Assembly (NCBI RefSeq): GCF_003732225.1
Contig: NZ_MOBJ01000002.1
Coordinates: 124,001 to 188,000, forward strand
Direction of reading: 5' to 3'
DNA length: 64,000 nucleotides
DNA from: Pseudomonas brassicacearum
GTDB taxonomy: Bacteria > Pseudomonadota > Gammaproteobacteria > Pseudomonadales > Pseudomonadaceae
Each line of letters opens with the position of its first letter. The first letter of the stretch is position 1. The notes below the pieces were generated by a model. That model searched no databases. It was not told the DNA's origin and saw only the letters and a list, made by a program, of their open reading frames with translations. A program made the translations under genes and the position numbers. Of this stretch, positions 9,885 to 19,454 are shown one piece after another.

Positions 9885-10896
9885 CGTGGCGGTTGCCCTT
9901 TTCAGCGGAAAGCGTCGCAGGTTCGTCGATCAGGCGATTTTCGAAGCGCTCGTAGGCTTCGACAATGCGCTGTACCAGCGGGTGGCGCACGACGTCTTTG
10001 GGCTTGAAGTGGGTAAAACTGATGCCCGGTACTTCCTTGAGCACGTCGATCACATGAATCAACCCGGACTTGGTGCCCTTCGGCAGGTCGATCTGGGTGA
10101 TGTCACCGGTAATGACTGCCGTCGAGCCGAAACCAATCCGCGTCAGGAACATTTTCATCTGTTCAACGGTGGTGTTCTGGCTTTCGTCGAGGATGATGAA
10201 GCTGTTGTTCAGCGTACGGCCGCGCATGTAGGCCAGTGGCGCGACTTCGATGACCTGACGCTCGATCAGCTTGGCGACGTGTTCAAAGCCGAGCATTTCG
10301 TACAGCGCGTCATACAGCGGGCGCAGGTACGGGTCGATTTTTTGAGACAGATCACCGGGCAGGAAGCCGAGTTTCTCGCCGGCCTCGACCGCTGGACGCA
10401 CCAGCAGGATGCGGCGGATCTGCTCGCGCTCCAGCGCATCGACTGCGCAGGCAACGGCCAGATAGGTCTTGCCGGTACCGGCCGGGCCAATGCCGAAATT
10501 GATGTCGTTGGCCAGTATTTCCTTCACGTAGCGCAGCTGATTCAAGCCGCGAGGGCGAATCATGCCTTTTTTGGTGCGCAGGGCGACGGAGTGTTCGGCG
10601 GGCGAATGGTTGTCCATTTCTTCCACGGCCGATTCCTGCAGGAACAGGTGGACCGTGTCTGGCGACAGCTCGTTACCCTTGGTTTCGCGGTAGAGGCGGC
10701 GCAGAAGGTTTTCCGCGGAGGTGGTGTGCTTGGGTTCGCCGATCAATTCGAACTGATTGCCGCGATTGCGGATCACGATCGCCAGGCGCTGTTCGATCAA
10801 GCGCAAATGCTCGTCGAATTGCCCGCACAGATTGGCGAAGCGGTGAGCCTCAAAGGGCTCGAGGATGAAGCGATGTGGTTCTATGGGTGCGTTCAA
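9877..10896 (-). CDS. ybeZ: PhoH-like ATPase (YbeZ)
   Basis: A cytosolic P-loop NTPase of the PhoH family, thought to act as an RNA helicase-like partner of YbeY. 339 residues. An N-terminal RNA-binding-like domain of about 110 residues ([18 protein letters not shown]) precedes the ATPase core, with Walker [14 protein letters not shown] (near 145) and Walker [12 protein letters not shown] (near 240); [11 protein letters not shown] and [19 protein letters not shown] follow. Start at ATG 10896. It is first of the phoH-ybeY-corC-lnt operon; miaB lies upstream on the same strand but is separated by 226 bases that hold a REPIN, so a separate promoter is possible. Confidence 0.93.
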   Translation of the reverse strand: MNAPIEPHRFILEPFEAHRFANLCGQFDEHLRLIEQRLAIVIRNRGNQFELIGEPKHTTSAENLLRRLYRETKGNELSPDTVHLFLQESAVEEMDNHSPAEHSVALRTKKGMIRPRGLNQLRYVKEILANDINFGIGPAGTGKTYLAVACAVDALEREQIRRILLVRPAVEAGEKLGFLPGDLSQKIDPYLRPLYDALYEMLGFEHVAKLIERQVIEVAPLAYMRGRTLNNSFIILDESQNTTVEQMKMFLTRIGFGSTAVITGDITQIDLPKGTKSGLIHVIDVLKEVPGISFTHFKPKDVVRHPLVQRIVEAYERFENRLIDEPATLSAEKGNRHDA

Positions 10897-11008
10897 GGTT
10901 GTTTTTAGCCGCCCTGGGGCAATGAAGATAAATCAAGGATAACGCCAGAGGCCTGGGTGCGAAAGCTCTTAAACAGGCCAATCTTTTTCGTGCGCCTGAC
11001 GCGGTCTC

Positions 11009-11099
11009 TGTGGGAGCGAGCTTGCTCGCGATGGGGGCATGCCAGGCCACGCATATGTTGAATGCCGGATCGCAATCGCGAGCAAGCTCGCTCCCACAG
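11009..11099. repeat. REPIN 2
   Basis: Two inverted REP cores, GTGGGAGCGAGCTTGCTCGC and its complement, sit at the ends of 91 bases between miaB and phoH. The spacer contains GTTGAATGCCGGATCGC, related to the spacers of REPIN 4 and 6. Confidence 0.9.
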
Positions 11100-11122
11100 G
11101 TTCTCGTTGCTCCGCGCAGGTG

Positions 11123-12451
11123 TTATTGAATCAACGAGCCACGCAGCGAGTGCGGCTGTGCGGCGTCGATGTGCACGTCTGCGAACTGGCCGATCAAGGT
11201 TGGATTGTCGCAGCGGAAGTTTACGATTCGATTATTCTCGGTCCGGCCTTGCAGTTCGCCCGGGTCTTTTTTCGAGTAATCGGTCACCAGGATCCGCTGG
11301 GTCGAACCGACCATTTGTCGGCTGATCTCGAAACCCTGCTGATTGAGGCGATGTTGCAGGGCGTTCAGGCGCTCTTTTTTCAGCTCTTCCGGGGTTTCGT
11401 CGGCCAGGTCGGCAGCCGGGGTGCCCGGGCGCTGGCTGTAGACGAACGAGTAGGAGAAGTCGAAACCGACGTCTTCAATCAGCTTCATGGTTTGTTCGAA
11501 GTCTTTTTCGGTCTCGCCGGGGAAGCCGACGATGAAGTCCGAGCTGATGCAGATACCCGGCACGGCAGCCCGCAGCTTGCGCAGCTTCGACTTGTACTCA
11601 AGCGCCGTGTGGTTGCGCTTCATGGCTGCAAGAATTCGGTCAGAGCCCGACTGCACCGGCAAATGCAGGTGTTTGACCAGTTCCGGCACATCGGCGTGGG
11701 CCTGAATCAGGCTGTCGGAGAACTCCAGCGGGTGCGATGTGGTGTAGCGAATACGGTCGATGCCATCGACGGCCGCCACCACGCGGATCAGCTCGGCCAG
11801 ATCGGCCAGGCGCCCATCGTGGGTCAGGCCACGGTAGCCGTTGACGTTCTGCCCCAGCAGGGTGACCTCACGCACGCCGTTCTCGGCCAGGTGAATGATC
11901 TCGGCGATCACGTCGTCGAACGGTCGGCTGACTTCTTCACCGCGGGTATACGGCACTACGCAGAACGTGCAGTACTTGCTGCAACCTTCCATCACCGACA
12001 CATAGGCGCTTGGACCGTCGACGCGCGGTTCGGGCAGGTGGTCGAATTTTTCGATTTCCGGGAACGAGACGTCGACTTGCGGCAGCTTGGTCAGGCGCGC
12101 GGCGTCGATCATTTCCGGCAAGCGGTGCAGGGTCTGCGGGCCGAAAACCACGTCGACATACGGGGCCCGGTCGCGAATTGCCGCGCCTTCCTGGCTGGCC
12201 ACGCAACCGCCGACGGCGATGACCATGTCCGGGTTGGCGAGTTTTAGTTCGCGCCAGCGGCCAAGCTGGGAGTACACCCGGTCCTGGGCGCGTTCGCGAA
12301 TCGAGCAGGTGTTGAGCAGGATGACATCCGCATCTTCGGCGCGCGCCGTCACTTCCAGGGCCTGATGTTCGCCCAGCAGATCGACCATGCGCGAGCTGTC
12401 GTACTCGTTCATCTGGCAACCGTGGGTTTCGATGTAAAGCTTCTTGGCCAT
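11123..12451 (-). CDS. miaB: tRNA-2-methylthio-N6-dimethylallyladenosine synthase
   Basis: A radical-SAM methylthiotransferase that converts i6A37 to ms2i6A37 in tRNAs reading UNN codons. 442 residues. N-terminal UPF0004 domain ([19 protein letters not shown]), with its three cysteines for one iron-sulfur cluster in GCQMNE, NTCSIRE and GGCVASQ. The radical-SAM triad is [15 protein letters not shown] (near 155). The C-terminal TRAM domain includes [22 protein letters not shown]. Start at ATG 12451, since [12 protein letters not shown] is the conserved beginning; the open frame extends 16 codons more without support. Divergent from the DUF1820 gene. Confidence 0.96.
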   Translation of the reverse strand: MAKKLYIETHGCQMNEYDSSRMVDLLGEHQALEVTARAEDADVILLNTCSIRERAQDRVYSQLGRWRELKLANPDMVIAVGGCVASQEGAAIRDRAPYVDVVFGPQTLHRLPEMIDAARLTKLPQVDVSFPEIEKFDHLPEPRVDGPSAYVSVMEGCSKYCTFCVVPYTRGEEVSRPFDDVIAEIIHLAENGVREVTLLGQNVNGYRGLTHDGRLADLAELIRVVAAVDGIDRIRYTTSHPLEFSDSLIQAHADVPELVKHLHLPVQSGSDRILAAMKRNHTALEYKSKLRKLRAAVPGICISSDFIVGFPGETEKDFEQTMKLIEDVGFDFSYSFVYSQRPGTPAADLADETPEELKKERLNALQHRLNQQGFEISRQMVGSTQRILVTDYSKKDPGELQGRTENNRIVNFRCDNPTLIGQFADVHIDAAQPHSLRGSLIQ

Positions 12452-12535
12452 GGACGGGATCATCACGTGATTCAAAGAACCGCGCATTATAGGGAACAAG
12501 TCCCCCGGTTCCTACCATCGTGCGTCCAGCGGCTA

Positions 12536-12544
12536 TGCTATAGT
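12536..12544 (+). promoter_or_regulatory. Probable extended -10 promoter of the DUF1820 gene
   Basis: TGCTATAGT forms an extended -10 element (TG-n-TATAGT) 43 bases before ATG 12587. No good -35 is seen. An almost identical TATGCTAGAGT lies upstream of ladS at 16.9 kb. Confidence 0.5.
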
Positions 12545-12586
12545 TCGCGCCCTCATTTTTATCCCTCGACGTGTTACCCGCCCACC

Positions 12587-12916
12587 ATGACCAAACGTGA
12601 AGCTCCAATCTACAAGGTGATTTTCCTCAACCAGGGCCAGGTGTTCGAAATGTACGCCAAGCAGATCTATCAAAGCGATCTGTGGGGCTTTCTGGAAGTG
12701 GAAGAGTTCGTCTTTGGCGAGCGCACACAAGTGGTCGTCGATCCGAGCGAAGAGAAGCTAAAGGCTCAGTTCGAAGGCGTGGTGCGCAGTTTTGTACCGA
12801 TGCATTCGATTGTGCGCATCGACGAAGTCGAGCGCATGGGCACCCCGAAAATCAGCGAAGCCCGTGGCGCGGTCGGCAATGTCATGCCGTTTCCGATGCC
12901 GATGCCTGAGAAGTAA
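12587..12916 (+). CDS. DUF1820 family protein
   Basis: A 109-residue cytosolic protein of unknown function, conserved in gammaproteobacteria. Typical parts: an N-terminal IYKVIFLNQGQVFEMYAKQIYQS, a central EEFVFGERTQVVVDPSEEKLK, then VRSFVPMHSIVRIDEVER and a Pro/Met-rich end. No signal, membrane segment or metal motif is visible. Start at ATG 12587 (MTKREAPIYKV); the open frame runs 74 codons upstream through the divergent promoter region, which is not coding. It sits next to miaB as in P. aeruginosa. Confidence 0.88.
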   Translation: MTKREAPIYKVIFLNQGQVFEMYAKQIYQSDLWGFLEVEEFVFGERTQVVVDPSEEKLKAQFEGVVRSFVPMHSIVRIDEVERMGTPKISEARGAVGNVMPFPMPMPEK

Positions 12917-12933
12917 GCTCTAGACCGAGTTGT

Positions 12934-13023
12934 CCCCATCGCGAGCAAGCTCGCTCCCACAGTAGACCGAGTCTCTAAACAAGAACGCGTTCAATTGTGG
13001 GAGCGAGCTTGCTCGCGATGGGG
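12934..13023. repeat. REPIN 3
   Basis: Two inverted REP cores bracket about 40 bases between the convergent DUF1820 and Sel1 genes. Confidence 0.9.
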
Positions 13024-13044
13024 CCAGTCAAGTCAGTGCAGAAC

Positions 13045-13599
13045 TTAGGGTAATGGCGAAAACGGCGTACGCCCGTCCGCGCTTTGCAGTTCCATCAGGT
13101 ATTTACGGAAAATTTGCCCCAGTACCTGGGTGGCGACTTCCAGTTCATCGCGTTGCATGTGCTCGGCGACTTCGTCGGCGGTGTCCAGCGCATCTTCTGC
13201 GCCGTTGACCGCGGCCATTTTCAGCACGATATACGCCTGAACGTTATTGGCCGGCACGCCTTCGCCGTGGAAGAACATGGTGCCAAGTTTGAATTGCGCC
13301 TGAGCGTGGCCTTGCAGAGAGGCTTTTTCGAAGTAGCTCAGGGCTTGTTTGAGGTCGCGCGGCGTGTTTTTGCCCTCGTAGTAGAACTCGCCCAACTCGT
13401 ATTGCGCTTCCGCATCCCCGGCGTCCGACGCTTTCTGGCAGGCGGCGAGCGCCTCCTTCAGGTCTTCAGGCTGGGTATTGAGGGTGCAACGACCCATCGC
13501 TGGGATCAACAACGAGTTGCCGCCTGCTTGTGCATGCGCGAGCAGGGGCTGAAGGAGCAACAGGCAGCCCAGTGCAAGGGCGCGGCCGGTGCGGTTCAT
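13045..13599 (-). CDS. Exported Sel1-repeat protein
   Basis: 184 residues. A clear signal peptide (basic start, LALGCLLLLQPLLAHAQA, cleavage after about residue 24) sends it to the periplasm. Two Sel1/TPR-like repeats follow: AEAQYELGEFYYEGKNTPRD and AQAQFKLGTMFFHGEGVPAN, with a partial helical repeat to each side. Such repeats bind partner proteins; none can be named. Start at ATG 13599 (MNRTGRALALGC); the frame extends 27 codons upstream without a signal-peptide-compatible start. Its place between DUF1820 and hemL is as in P. aeruginosa. Two cysteines (in MGRCTLN and AACQKA) could form a disulfide. Confidence 0.85.
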   Translation of the reverse strand: MNRTGRALALGCLLLLQPLLAHAQAGGNSLLIPAMGRCTLNTQPEDLKEALAACQKASDAGDAEAQYELGEFYYEGKNTPRDLKQALSYFEKASLQGHAQAQFKLGTMFFHGEGVPANNVQAYIVLKMAAVNGAEDALDTADEVAEHMQRDELEVATQVLGQIFRKYLMELQSADGRTPFSPLP

Positions 13600-13782
13600 G
13601 GGAATCGACTTACCTCTGAAGGGCGCGCGGACCCGTCGAGGGATCCAATAAGCGCGCATTATGAAATAAGCAGGACCCACCTTACAAAGTCTTTACTCGT
13701 TTTTCTGCCGCGCGGGGATTATATCTGCCGCTTTTGGAAGGATTTACCGGTGTCGCGTAAGAAATAAGGCAGGCATGTGGGA

Positions 13783-13814
13783 TAAAGCTGACGTCGACAA
13801 TCGTCGACGTCAGC
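13783..13814 (-). terminator. Intrinsic terminator of hemL
   Basis: A perfect 12-bp stem (GCTGACGTCGAC, 4-base loop, complement) 13 bases after the hemL stop, followed on the minus strand by TTTATC. Confidence 0.7.
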
Positions 13815-13826
13815 GTCTATCGCGGC

Positions 13827-15110
13827 TTACTTCAATGCGGCGAACGCGTGTTCAGCGGCGTCCAGCGTCAGTTTCAGCTCGGCTTCGCCGTGAGCGATCG
13901 AGGTAAAACCGGCTTCGAAGGCACTCGGTGCCAGATATACGCCACCTTCGAGCATCAGGTGGAAGAAGCGCTTGAACAGGTTGGCATCACTGGCCATCAC
14001 GTCATCGAAGGTCACGATGTCGTCGGCGCCGCTGAAGTACAGGCCAAACATGCCGCCGGCCTGGGTGGTCACGAACGGGATGCCGGCAGCGTCGGCGCGT
14101 TGTTGCAGGCCATTGAGCAGGCGGCTGGTGTACTCGCTGAGTTCGGCGTGGAAGCCTGGGCGGCTGATCAGGCGCAGGGTGGTCAGGCCGGCGGCCATGG
14201 CCAGCGGGTTACCCGACAGAGTGCCAGCCTGGTAAACCGGGCCCAGCGGTGCGATGTGCGACATGATTTCGCGTTTGCCGCCGAAGCAGCCGACGGGCAT
14301 GCCGCCACCGATGATCTTGCCGAAGGTGCTCAGGTCCGGGGTCACGCCGTAGTACGCCTGGGCGCCACCGAGGGCAACACGGAAACCGGTCATCACTTCG
14401 TCGAAAATCAGCACCACGCCGTGTTTGTCACACAGGGTGCGCAGGCCTTCGAGGAAACCTGGCGCCGGTGGCACGCAGTTCATGTTGCCTGCCACTGGCT
14501 CGACGATGATGCACGCCACTTCCTGGCCAACTTCGGCGAGCATTTTTTCAACGGCGTCGATGTCGTTGAAGGGCAGCGTCAGCGTGTGTTTGGCGAAGGC
14601 GGCAGGAACCCCGGCGGAGCTCGGCACGCCTTGGGTCAGCAGGCCGGAACCGGCTTTCACCAGCAGGCTGTCGGAGTGACCGTGGTAGCAACCTTCGAAC
14701 TTGATGATGCTGTCGCGGCCGGTGAAGCCACGGGCCAGACGAATCGCGCTCATGGTCGCTTCGGTGCCGGAGCTGACCATACGGACCATTTCCATCGACG
14801 GCACGATCGAGCAGACCAGGTCGGCCATCTCGGTTTCCATCGCGGTCGGCGCGCCGTAGGACAGGCCGTGTTCAAGCTGCTTGCGCACCGCGTCCAGCAC
14901 GTCCGGGTGGCTGTGGCCGAGAATCATCGGGCCCCAGGAACCGACGTAGTCGACATAACGCTTGTCGTCTTCGTCCGTGACATAGGCGCCTTCGGCGTGC
15001 TTGAAGAACAACGGCGTGCCGCCGACGCTCTTGAAGGCACGTACAGGCGAGTTCACGCCGCCGGGAATGTGTTTCTGGGCATTGGCAAACAGGGTTTCGG
15101 AACGAGACAT
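13827..15110 (-). CDS. hemL: Glutamate-1-semialdehyde 2,1-aminomutase
   Basis: A PLP enzyme making 5-aminolevulinate from glutamate-1-semialdehyde in the C5 haem pathway; cytosolic. 427 residues, normal for the family. The aminotransferase class III fold is recognisable by [16 protein letters not shown] (near 115), [17 protein letters not shown], the aspartate in [11 protein letters not shown] and the PLP lysine 265 in [14 protein letters not shown]. Start at ATG 15110 ([12 protein letters not shown]), because homologues start there. It lies 19 bases after thiE in thiD-thiE-hemL, a standard Pseudomonas order, and ends in a strong terminator. Confidence 0.97.
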   Translation of the reverse strand: MSRSETLFANAQKHIPGGVNSPVRAFKSVGGTPLFFKHAEGAYVTDEDDKRYVDYVGSWGPMILGHSHPDVLDAVRKQLEHGLSYGAPTAMETEMADLVCSIVPSMEMVRMVSSGTEATMSAIRLARGFTGRDSIIKFEGCYHGHSDSLLVKAGSGLLTQGVPSSAGVPAAFAKHTLTLPFNDIDAVEKMLAEVGQEVACIIVEPVAGNMNCVPPAPGFLEGLRTLCDKHGVVLIFDEVMTGFRVALGGAQAYYGVTPDLSTFGKIIGGGMPVGCFGGKREIMSHIAPLGPVYQAGTLSGNPLAMAAGLTTLRLISRPGFHAELSEYTSRLLNGLQQRADAAGIPFVTTQAGGMFGLYFSGADDIVTFDDVMASDANLFKRFFHLMLEGGVYLAPSAFEAGFTSIAHGEAELKLTLDAAEHAFAALK

Positions 15111-15129
15111 GATCGGGCTCTTTAAGAAG

Positions 15130-15753
15130 TCAGAAATTGAACAGGTCATTGAAGGCGCGAGCACGGCGCGTCACTTCTTGAGTGTTTTCGGCACTAAATA
15201 GCCCGTGAACCACGGCCAGCAGATCGACCCCGTGGGCCACCAGCGGGGCGGCGTTGTCCAGGGTAATGCCACCGATCGCGCAAATCGGCAGCTGCAGTTT
15301 GCTGCGGGCCTGGTCGAGCAGTTCGAGACTGCATGCAGGTGCGCCGGGCTTGGTGTTGGAGTTGAAGAAGCGGCCGAAGGCGACGTAGCTGGCGCCTTCT
15401 TTTGCCGCTTGTTCGGCGAGTTCGAGTTGCGCGTGGCAGGTCGAACCGATGATCGCCTGGCGACCCAGCAGCGCGCGGGCCGGGGTCAACGGGCCATCGG
15501 TCTGCCCCAGGTGTACGCCGACGCCCAGGCGCGCAGCCAGTTCGGCGTCGTCATTGATGATCAGCTGGGTCTTGTAGCGTCCGCACAGGTCATGCAGGGC
15601 CTCGGCCTCACGCAGTCGGCGGGCCTCGTCGCTGCTTTTGTCGCGGTACTGCAGCAGCGTGACGCCGCCATCCAGCGCGGCCTCCACGTAAGGCAGGAAC
15701 TTGCCGGCCAGCAGCTGGCTGTCGGTAATGGCGTACAGGCCACGTAATTTCAT
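15130..15753 (-). CDS. thiE: Thiamine-phosphate synthase
   Basis: Joins HMP-pyrophosphate and thiazole phosphate to thiamine monophosphate. 207 residues forming one TIM barrel. Visible motifs: [13 protein letters not shown] at the start, [10 protein letters not shown] with the diphosphate-binding residues, [41 protein letters not shown] and the phosphate-binding AIGGIT. It sits 18 bases downstream of thiD and 19 upstream of hemL, so all three are very probably co-transcribed. No TPP riboswitch was recognised upstream of thiD. Confidence 0.95.
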   Translation of the reverse strand: MKLRGLYAITDSQLLAGKFLPYVEAALDGGVTLLQYRDKSSDEARRLREAEALHDLCGRYKTQLIINDDAELAARLGVGVHLGQTDGPLTPARALLGRQAIIGSTCHAQLELAEQAAKEGASYVAFGRFFNSNTKPGAPACSLELLDQARSKLQLPICAIGGITLDNAAPLVAHGVDLLAVVHGLFSAENTQEVTRRARAFNDLFNF

Positions 15754-15771
15754 CGGGCAAGCCTCATGGCG

Positions 15772-16569
15772 TTACGAGCAAAAGTCCAGCGGCAGACGGC
15801 GCGGCACGAACTGGCCTTTGCCCAGTTGTTCGGCGTCTCGCAGGGTGCGCCAAGTGTAATTGAGCGCCGACTGCACCGCGCTGGCGAGGTGTTCGCCCTG
15901 GGCCAGACGTCCGGCCAGAGCGCTGGCCAAGGTGCAGCCTGAACCGTGATAACTGCCGGGCAGACGCTGGCAAGTGTAGGTCTGGCGGCTACCGTCGCGG
16001 CTGTACAGGCGATTATGGACTTCGTGTTCGTCGCCATGACCGCCGGTGATCAGCAGGTGTTTGACGTAAGGCAGGAGCTTTTCTGCGCATTCATCGGCCG
16101 TGCCTTCGGGCAGTTCGGCGAGGATGCGCGCTTCAGGGAGGTTAGGGGTGGCGATGATCGCCAGTGGCAGCAGGCGCTCGCGCATGGCGTAGCCCACTTC
16201 ATCCTTGCCCAGACGTCCGCCACCGCCGGCGCGCAGCACCGGGTCACAGACCACCGGTAAATGCGGGTGCGCCTGAAGCAGTTCGACCACGGTGTCGACC
16301 ATTTCCAGTGAGCCGAGCATGCCCAGCTTGACCGCCGCGACCGTCGAGTCGTTGAGCACGGCATTGGCTTGTGCCAACACCCACTCACGGTCGAGAACGC
16401 GGAAGTCGCTGACGTTGACCGTGTCTTGCACGGTCAGCGCGGTAACTGCAGGGGCTGCATGACAACCCTGAGCGAGCAGGGCTTCGATATCTGCCTGCAA
16501 GCCGGCGCCACCACTTGGGTCGTGGCCGGAGAGACAGAGGACAACGGGGCGAGAGCTGTAGATATTCAT
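15772..16569 (-). CDS. thiD: Hydroxymethylpyrimidine/phosphomethylpyrimidine kinase
   Basis: Phosphorylates HMP twice to HMP-PP for thiamine synthesis; ribokinase fold. 265 residues. Key parts: VLCLSGHDPSGGAGLQADIE (substrate and glycine-rich site) near the start, VCDPVLRAGGGGRLG (near 115), TPNLPEARIL, LITGGHG and GSYHGSGCTLASALAGRLA with the anion hole and catalytic cysteine. Start at ATG 16569 (MNIYSSRPVVL), 40 codons inside the longest open frame; the upstream part reads through a repeat and is not coding. It is first in thiD-thiE-hemL, divergent from ladS. Confidence 0.95.
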   Translation of the reverse strand: MNIYSSRPVVLCLSGHDPSGGAGLQADIEALLAQGCHAAPAVTALTVQDTVNVSDFRVLDREWVLAQANAVLNDSTVAAVKLGMLGSLEMVDTVVELLQAHPHLPVVCDPVLRAGGGGRLGKDEVGYAMRERLLPLAIIATPNLPEARILAELPEGTADECAEKLLPYVKHLLITGGHGDEHEVHNRLYSRDGSRQTYTCQRLPGSYHGSGCTLASALAGRLAQGEHLASAVQSALNYTWRTLRDAEQLGKGQFVPRRLPLDFCS

Positions 16570-16635
16570 GGTGCGCGAGCTTACCACCAAACATCTTTTT
16601 TCGGTTGTCGACCATCGAGTCATGACTCGGTCCGT

Positions 16636-16765
16636 GTAGCAGCTGCCGAAGGCTGCGTTCGGCTGCGCAGCAGTCGTGAAATCAGGCACTGCGGTGTATC
16701 AGGTAAATCGTGGACGCAGGTTTACGACCGCTTCGCGGCCGAACGCAGCCTTCGGCAGCTGCTAC
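16636..16765. repeat. 130-bp MITE-like inverted repeat, copy A
   Basis: 28-bp perfect terminal inverted repeats (GTAGCAGCTGCCGAAGGCTG... and complement) enclose an inner pair GCAGTCGTGAAATC / GTTTACGACCGC that would prolong the stem. A second copy is at 56608-56740. It lies in the 426-base gap between thiD and ladS; the rest of that gap holds only the ladS promoter region, with TTCAATGG twice in tandem at 16861-16878. Confidence 0.75.
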
Positions 16766-16891
16766 GGGGAGCGGGGCATTGTCACAATCTGACCGACTCA
16801 ATGGATCTGGTTCTGCGAACTGCGCTGAAATGCCCGTTCTAGAGCCTTTAGACTAAATTTTTCAATGGTGTTCAATGGCCATCAGCGGCTA

Positions 16892-16900
16892 TGCTAGAGT
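16892..16900 (+). promoter_or_regulatory. Probable extended -10 of ladS
   Basis: TGCTAGAGT resembles an extended -10 (TG-n-TAGAGT), 96 bases before ATG 16996, and shares its context (CAGCGGCTATGCTA) with the DUF1820 promoter. No clear -35. Confidence 0.4.
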
Positions 16901-16995
16901 GGATCCAAACCAATAACAGGTAATGCCGGTTTTACGTCTACTCAAAGGGAATGGGGGGCTTCCTGACACAACCGGACTGGCCACGCTGGGGCTTT

Positions 16996-19380
16996 ATGCG
17001 CTATTTGCTGATGTTGCTGTTGAGCTTGCCGATGTTGGCGGCCGCAGCCGATTTTGATGAGCTCACCCAAAGCCTCCCCTTGGGACGAGCCATGCAGGTG
17101 TACGAAGATGTCGCCGGCACTGCATCCATCGCCGATGTCCGCGCGCAAGCCGCGGCCGGTCACTTCAAGACCCACGACAAAGACACGCTGAACGCCGGTT
17201 ATTCGCATTCGGCGTTCTGGCTGAAAGTCGATCTGCACTACCGCCCGAGCAATCCCGATGCTCAACGCACCTGGCTGCTGGAGTTGGCCTATCCGCCCAT
17301 GGATCATATCGATCTCTATCTGCCGGACAGTGCCGGCGGTTATCGATTGGCCATTCGTACCGGCGATACCTTGCCCTTCGCCAGTCGGCAGATCCGGCAA
17401 AACAACTACCTGTTCAATCTGGATTTCGCGCCGAATGAGCAGAAGACTGTCTACCTGCGGCTGCAAAGTCAGGGCTCGATCCAGGCCCCGCTGACACTCT
17501 GGTCGAGTACCGCTTATCTGGAAGACCAGCCCTTGCGCCTCTACGTGCTCGGTCTGATTTACGGCGTACTGCTGGGGATGGTGGTCTACAACCTGTTCAT
17601 CTACCTGAGTGTGCGTGACACCAGTTACCTCTATTACATCGTTTATATCGCCTCGTTCGGTCTCTATCAGTTGTCGGTCAACGGTGCCGCGGACGAGTAC
17701 TTCTGGCCGAACAGTCCGTGGTGGGCCAACGCCGCGACACCATTTTTCATCGGTTTGGCGGCGCTGTTTGGCAGCCAGTTCGCCCGCAGCTTCCTGCAAA
17801 CCGCCAGCCACACGCGCTGGCTCGATCGTTTGCTGTTGGTGCTGATTGCTTGCAGCGCGGTGGTGGTCGGCCTGTCGTTGATGACCAGCTATGCTCTGGC
17901 CTTGCGCCTGGCAACGGCATTGGCACTGGTCTTTATCGTGGTGATTTTCGCCGCCGGGATCTTCGCCTGGTGGCGTGGCCTGCGTGTGGCGCGCTACTTC
18001 ATCATTGCCTGGACGGCTTTTTTGTTGGGCGGCATCGTCAACACGCTGATGGTGCTCGGCTATCTGCCCAACGTGTTCCTGACCATGTACGCCAGTCAGA
18101 TCGGTTCGGCGATTGAAGTCGCGTTGCTGTCGCTGGCCCTGGCCGACCGGATCAACGCCATGCGCGAGCATCAGGCGCAGACGCTGTTCGACGCCGGGCA
18201 GAAGCTCGAAGTGTTGAACCAGCAACTGGCCCGCAGTAACCGGCTCAAGGATGAATTCCTCGCGACGCTGACCCACGAACTGCGTACGCCGATGAATGGC
18301 GTGATCGGTTCGCTGGAGTTGATGCAGACCGTCGAACTCGACCCGGAGCTTGAGCAGTATCAACAGACTGCCGCCGGTTCGGCGCGGGACATGATGCGCA
18401 TGGTCAACGGCATTCTGACCCTGACCGAATTGCAGGCCGGTCGACTCAAGGTGTATCCCGAGGCATTCAGCTTGCGCTCGGTGGTCGAAACCTTGCAGCA
18501 GCAGTTCACCGCCAATGCCGCGAGCAAGGCGCTGGACTTCAAGGTTGATCTGGCACCCGGGCTACCTGACCGTCTGTACGGTGACAGCGCCAAGCTGGCG
18601 CAAAGTCTGGAGTGCTTGCTGGATAACGCGATCAAGTTCACCCGGGTTGGCGGGTTGGCCTTTCGGGTGAGTGGCAAGTTTGCCGAAGAGGGGCGTCTGG
18701 CGCTGTCTTTCGCGGTGATCGACACCGGCATCGGTTTCACTGATTTGGGTGAAGCCACGCTGTATCAACGCTTCTTCCAGCTCGACGGTTCGATGACTCG
18801 CGAATACGGCGGGTTGGGTGTCGGCCTGGCGATTTGTCGGCAATTGGTCGAGCTGCTTGGCGGGCGTTTGACCCATCGTTCCGAGCCCGGACGCGGCAGC
18901 CGTTTTCAGCTCGATGTCGAGTTCGACGTGGTGAATGTGCAACCGGTCGCCAGCCAATCGCAGCAGGCTGACGCTAGCGTCCGCTTGCGCGCGCCGCAGG
19001 ACTGCACAGTGCTGCTGGTCGACGACAACAGCATCAATCAGTTGGTGGTGCGTGGCATGTTGCTCAAACTCGGTTACCGGGTTCGCAGCGCCGACAGCGG
19101 TCAGGCGGCGCTGGAGTTTCTGCGTCGTGAGCCGTTCGATGCGGTGTTGATCGACTGTCCGTTGCCGCTGCTCGACGGACTGTCGGTCGACAGCCAGATC
19201 CGCGCACTGCCAGGTTATGCCGGGTTGCCGGTGCTGGCTGCGATGGTCTCGGCACAGGGCCTGAATCTTGAGCAGGGATTGACCGATTACCTCAGTAAAC
19301 CGGTGAAATTCGAAGAGTTGCAAGCAGCGCTTTATCGTCGGGTGCTTTGCCCTAAACAAGGTGAAAGCGCCGATATTTAG
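16996..19380 (+). CDS. ladS: Hybrid sensor histidine kinase LadS
   Basis: An inner-membrane sensor that feeds the GacS/GacA-Rsm cascade; in P. aeruginosa it promotes RsmY/Z expression and biofilm in response to calcium. 794 residues. Order: signal peptide (1-19), periplasmic 7TMR-DISMED2 domain (about 30-160), seven membrane spans (about 180-385, 7TMR-DISM_7TM), coiled segment, HisKA with His 427 (LTHELRTPMNG), HATPase_c with N box LLDNAIKF and G boxes DTGIGF and GGLGVGLAI, and a receiver domain with VDDN and phospho-acceptor Asp 720 (LIDCPLPLLDG). Start at ATG 16996: the signal peptide begins there, with GGGG upstream; the ATG-like site at 16951 adds 15 unlikely residues. The position next to thiD equals that of P. 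aeruginosa ladS. Confidence 0.93.
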   Translation: MRYLLMLLLSLPMLAAAADFDELTQSLPLGRAMQVYEDVAGTASIADVRAQAAAGHFKTHDKDTLNAGYSHSAFWLKVDLHYRPSNPDAQRTWLLELAYPPMDHIDLYLPDSAGGYRLAIRTGDTLPFASRQIRQNNYLFNLDFAPNEQKTVYLRLQSQGSIQAPLTLWSSTAYLEDQPLRLYVLGLIYGVLLGMVVYNLFIYLSVRDTSYLYYIVYIASFGLYQLSVNGAADEYFWPNSPWWANAATPFFIGLAALFGSQFARSFLQTASHTRWLDRLLLVLIACSAVVVGLSLMTSYALALRLATALALVFIVVIFAAGIFAWWRGLRVARYFIIAWTAFLLGGIVNTLMVLGYLPNVFLTMYASQIGSAIEVALLSLALADRINAMREHQAQTLFDAGQKLEVLNQQLARSNRLKDEFLATLTHELRTPMNGVIGSLELMQTVELDPELEQYQQTAAGSARDMMRMVNGILTLTELQAGRLKVYPEAFSLRSVVETLQQQFTANAASKALDFKVDLAPGLPDRLYGDSAKLAQSLECLLDNAIKFTRVGGLAFRVSGKFAEEGRLALSFAVIDTGIGFTDLGEATLYQRFFQLDGSMTREYGGLGVGLAICRQLVELLGGRLTHRSEPGRGSRFQLDVEFDVVNVQPVASQSQQADASVRLRAPQDCTVLLVDDNSINQLVVRGMLLKLGYRVRSADSGQAALEFLRREPFDAVLIDCPLPLLDGLSVDSQIRALPGYAGLPVLAAMVSAQGLNLEQGLTDYLSKPVKFEELQAALYRRVLCPKQGESADI

Positions 19381-19454
19381 GCGGATATGCCACTTTGTTC
19401 GCTGGGGAGGCGGTGCTTAACTGGAGGTCTTAGCTGACCCGAGGAGGCCCCGTC

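Noticed and set aside
13848..15125. A 425-codon open frame on the plus strand
   Set aside because: Antisense shadow of hemL.
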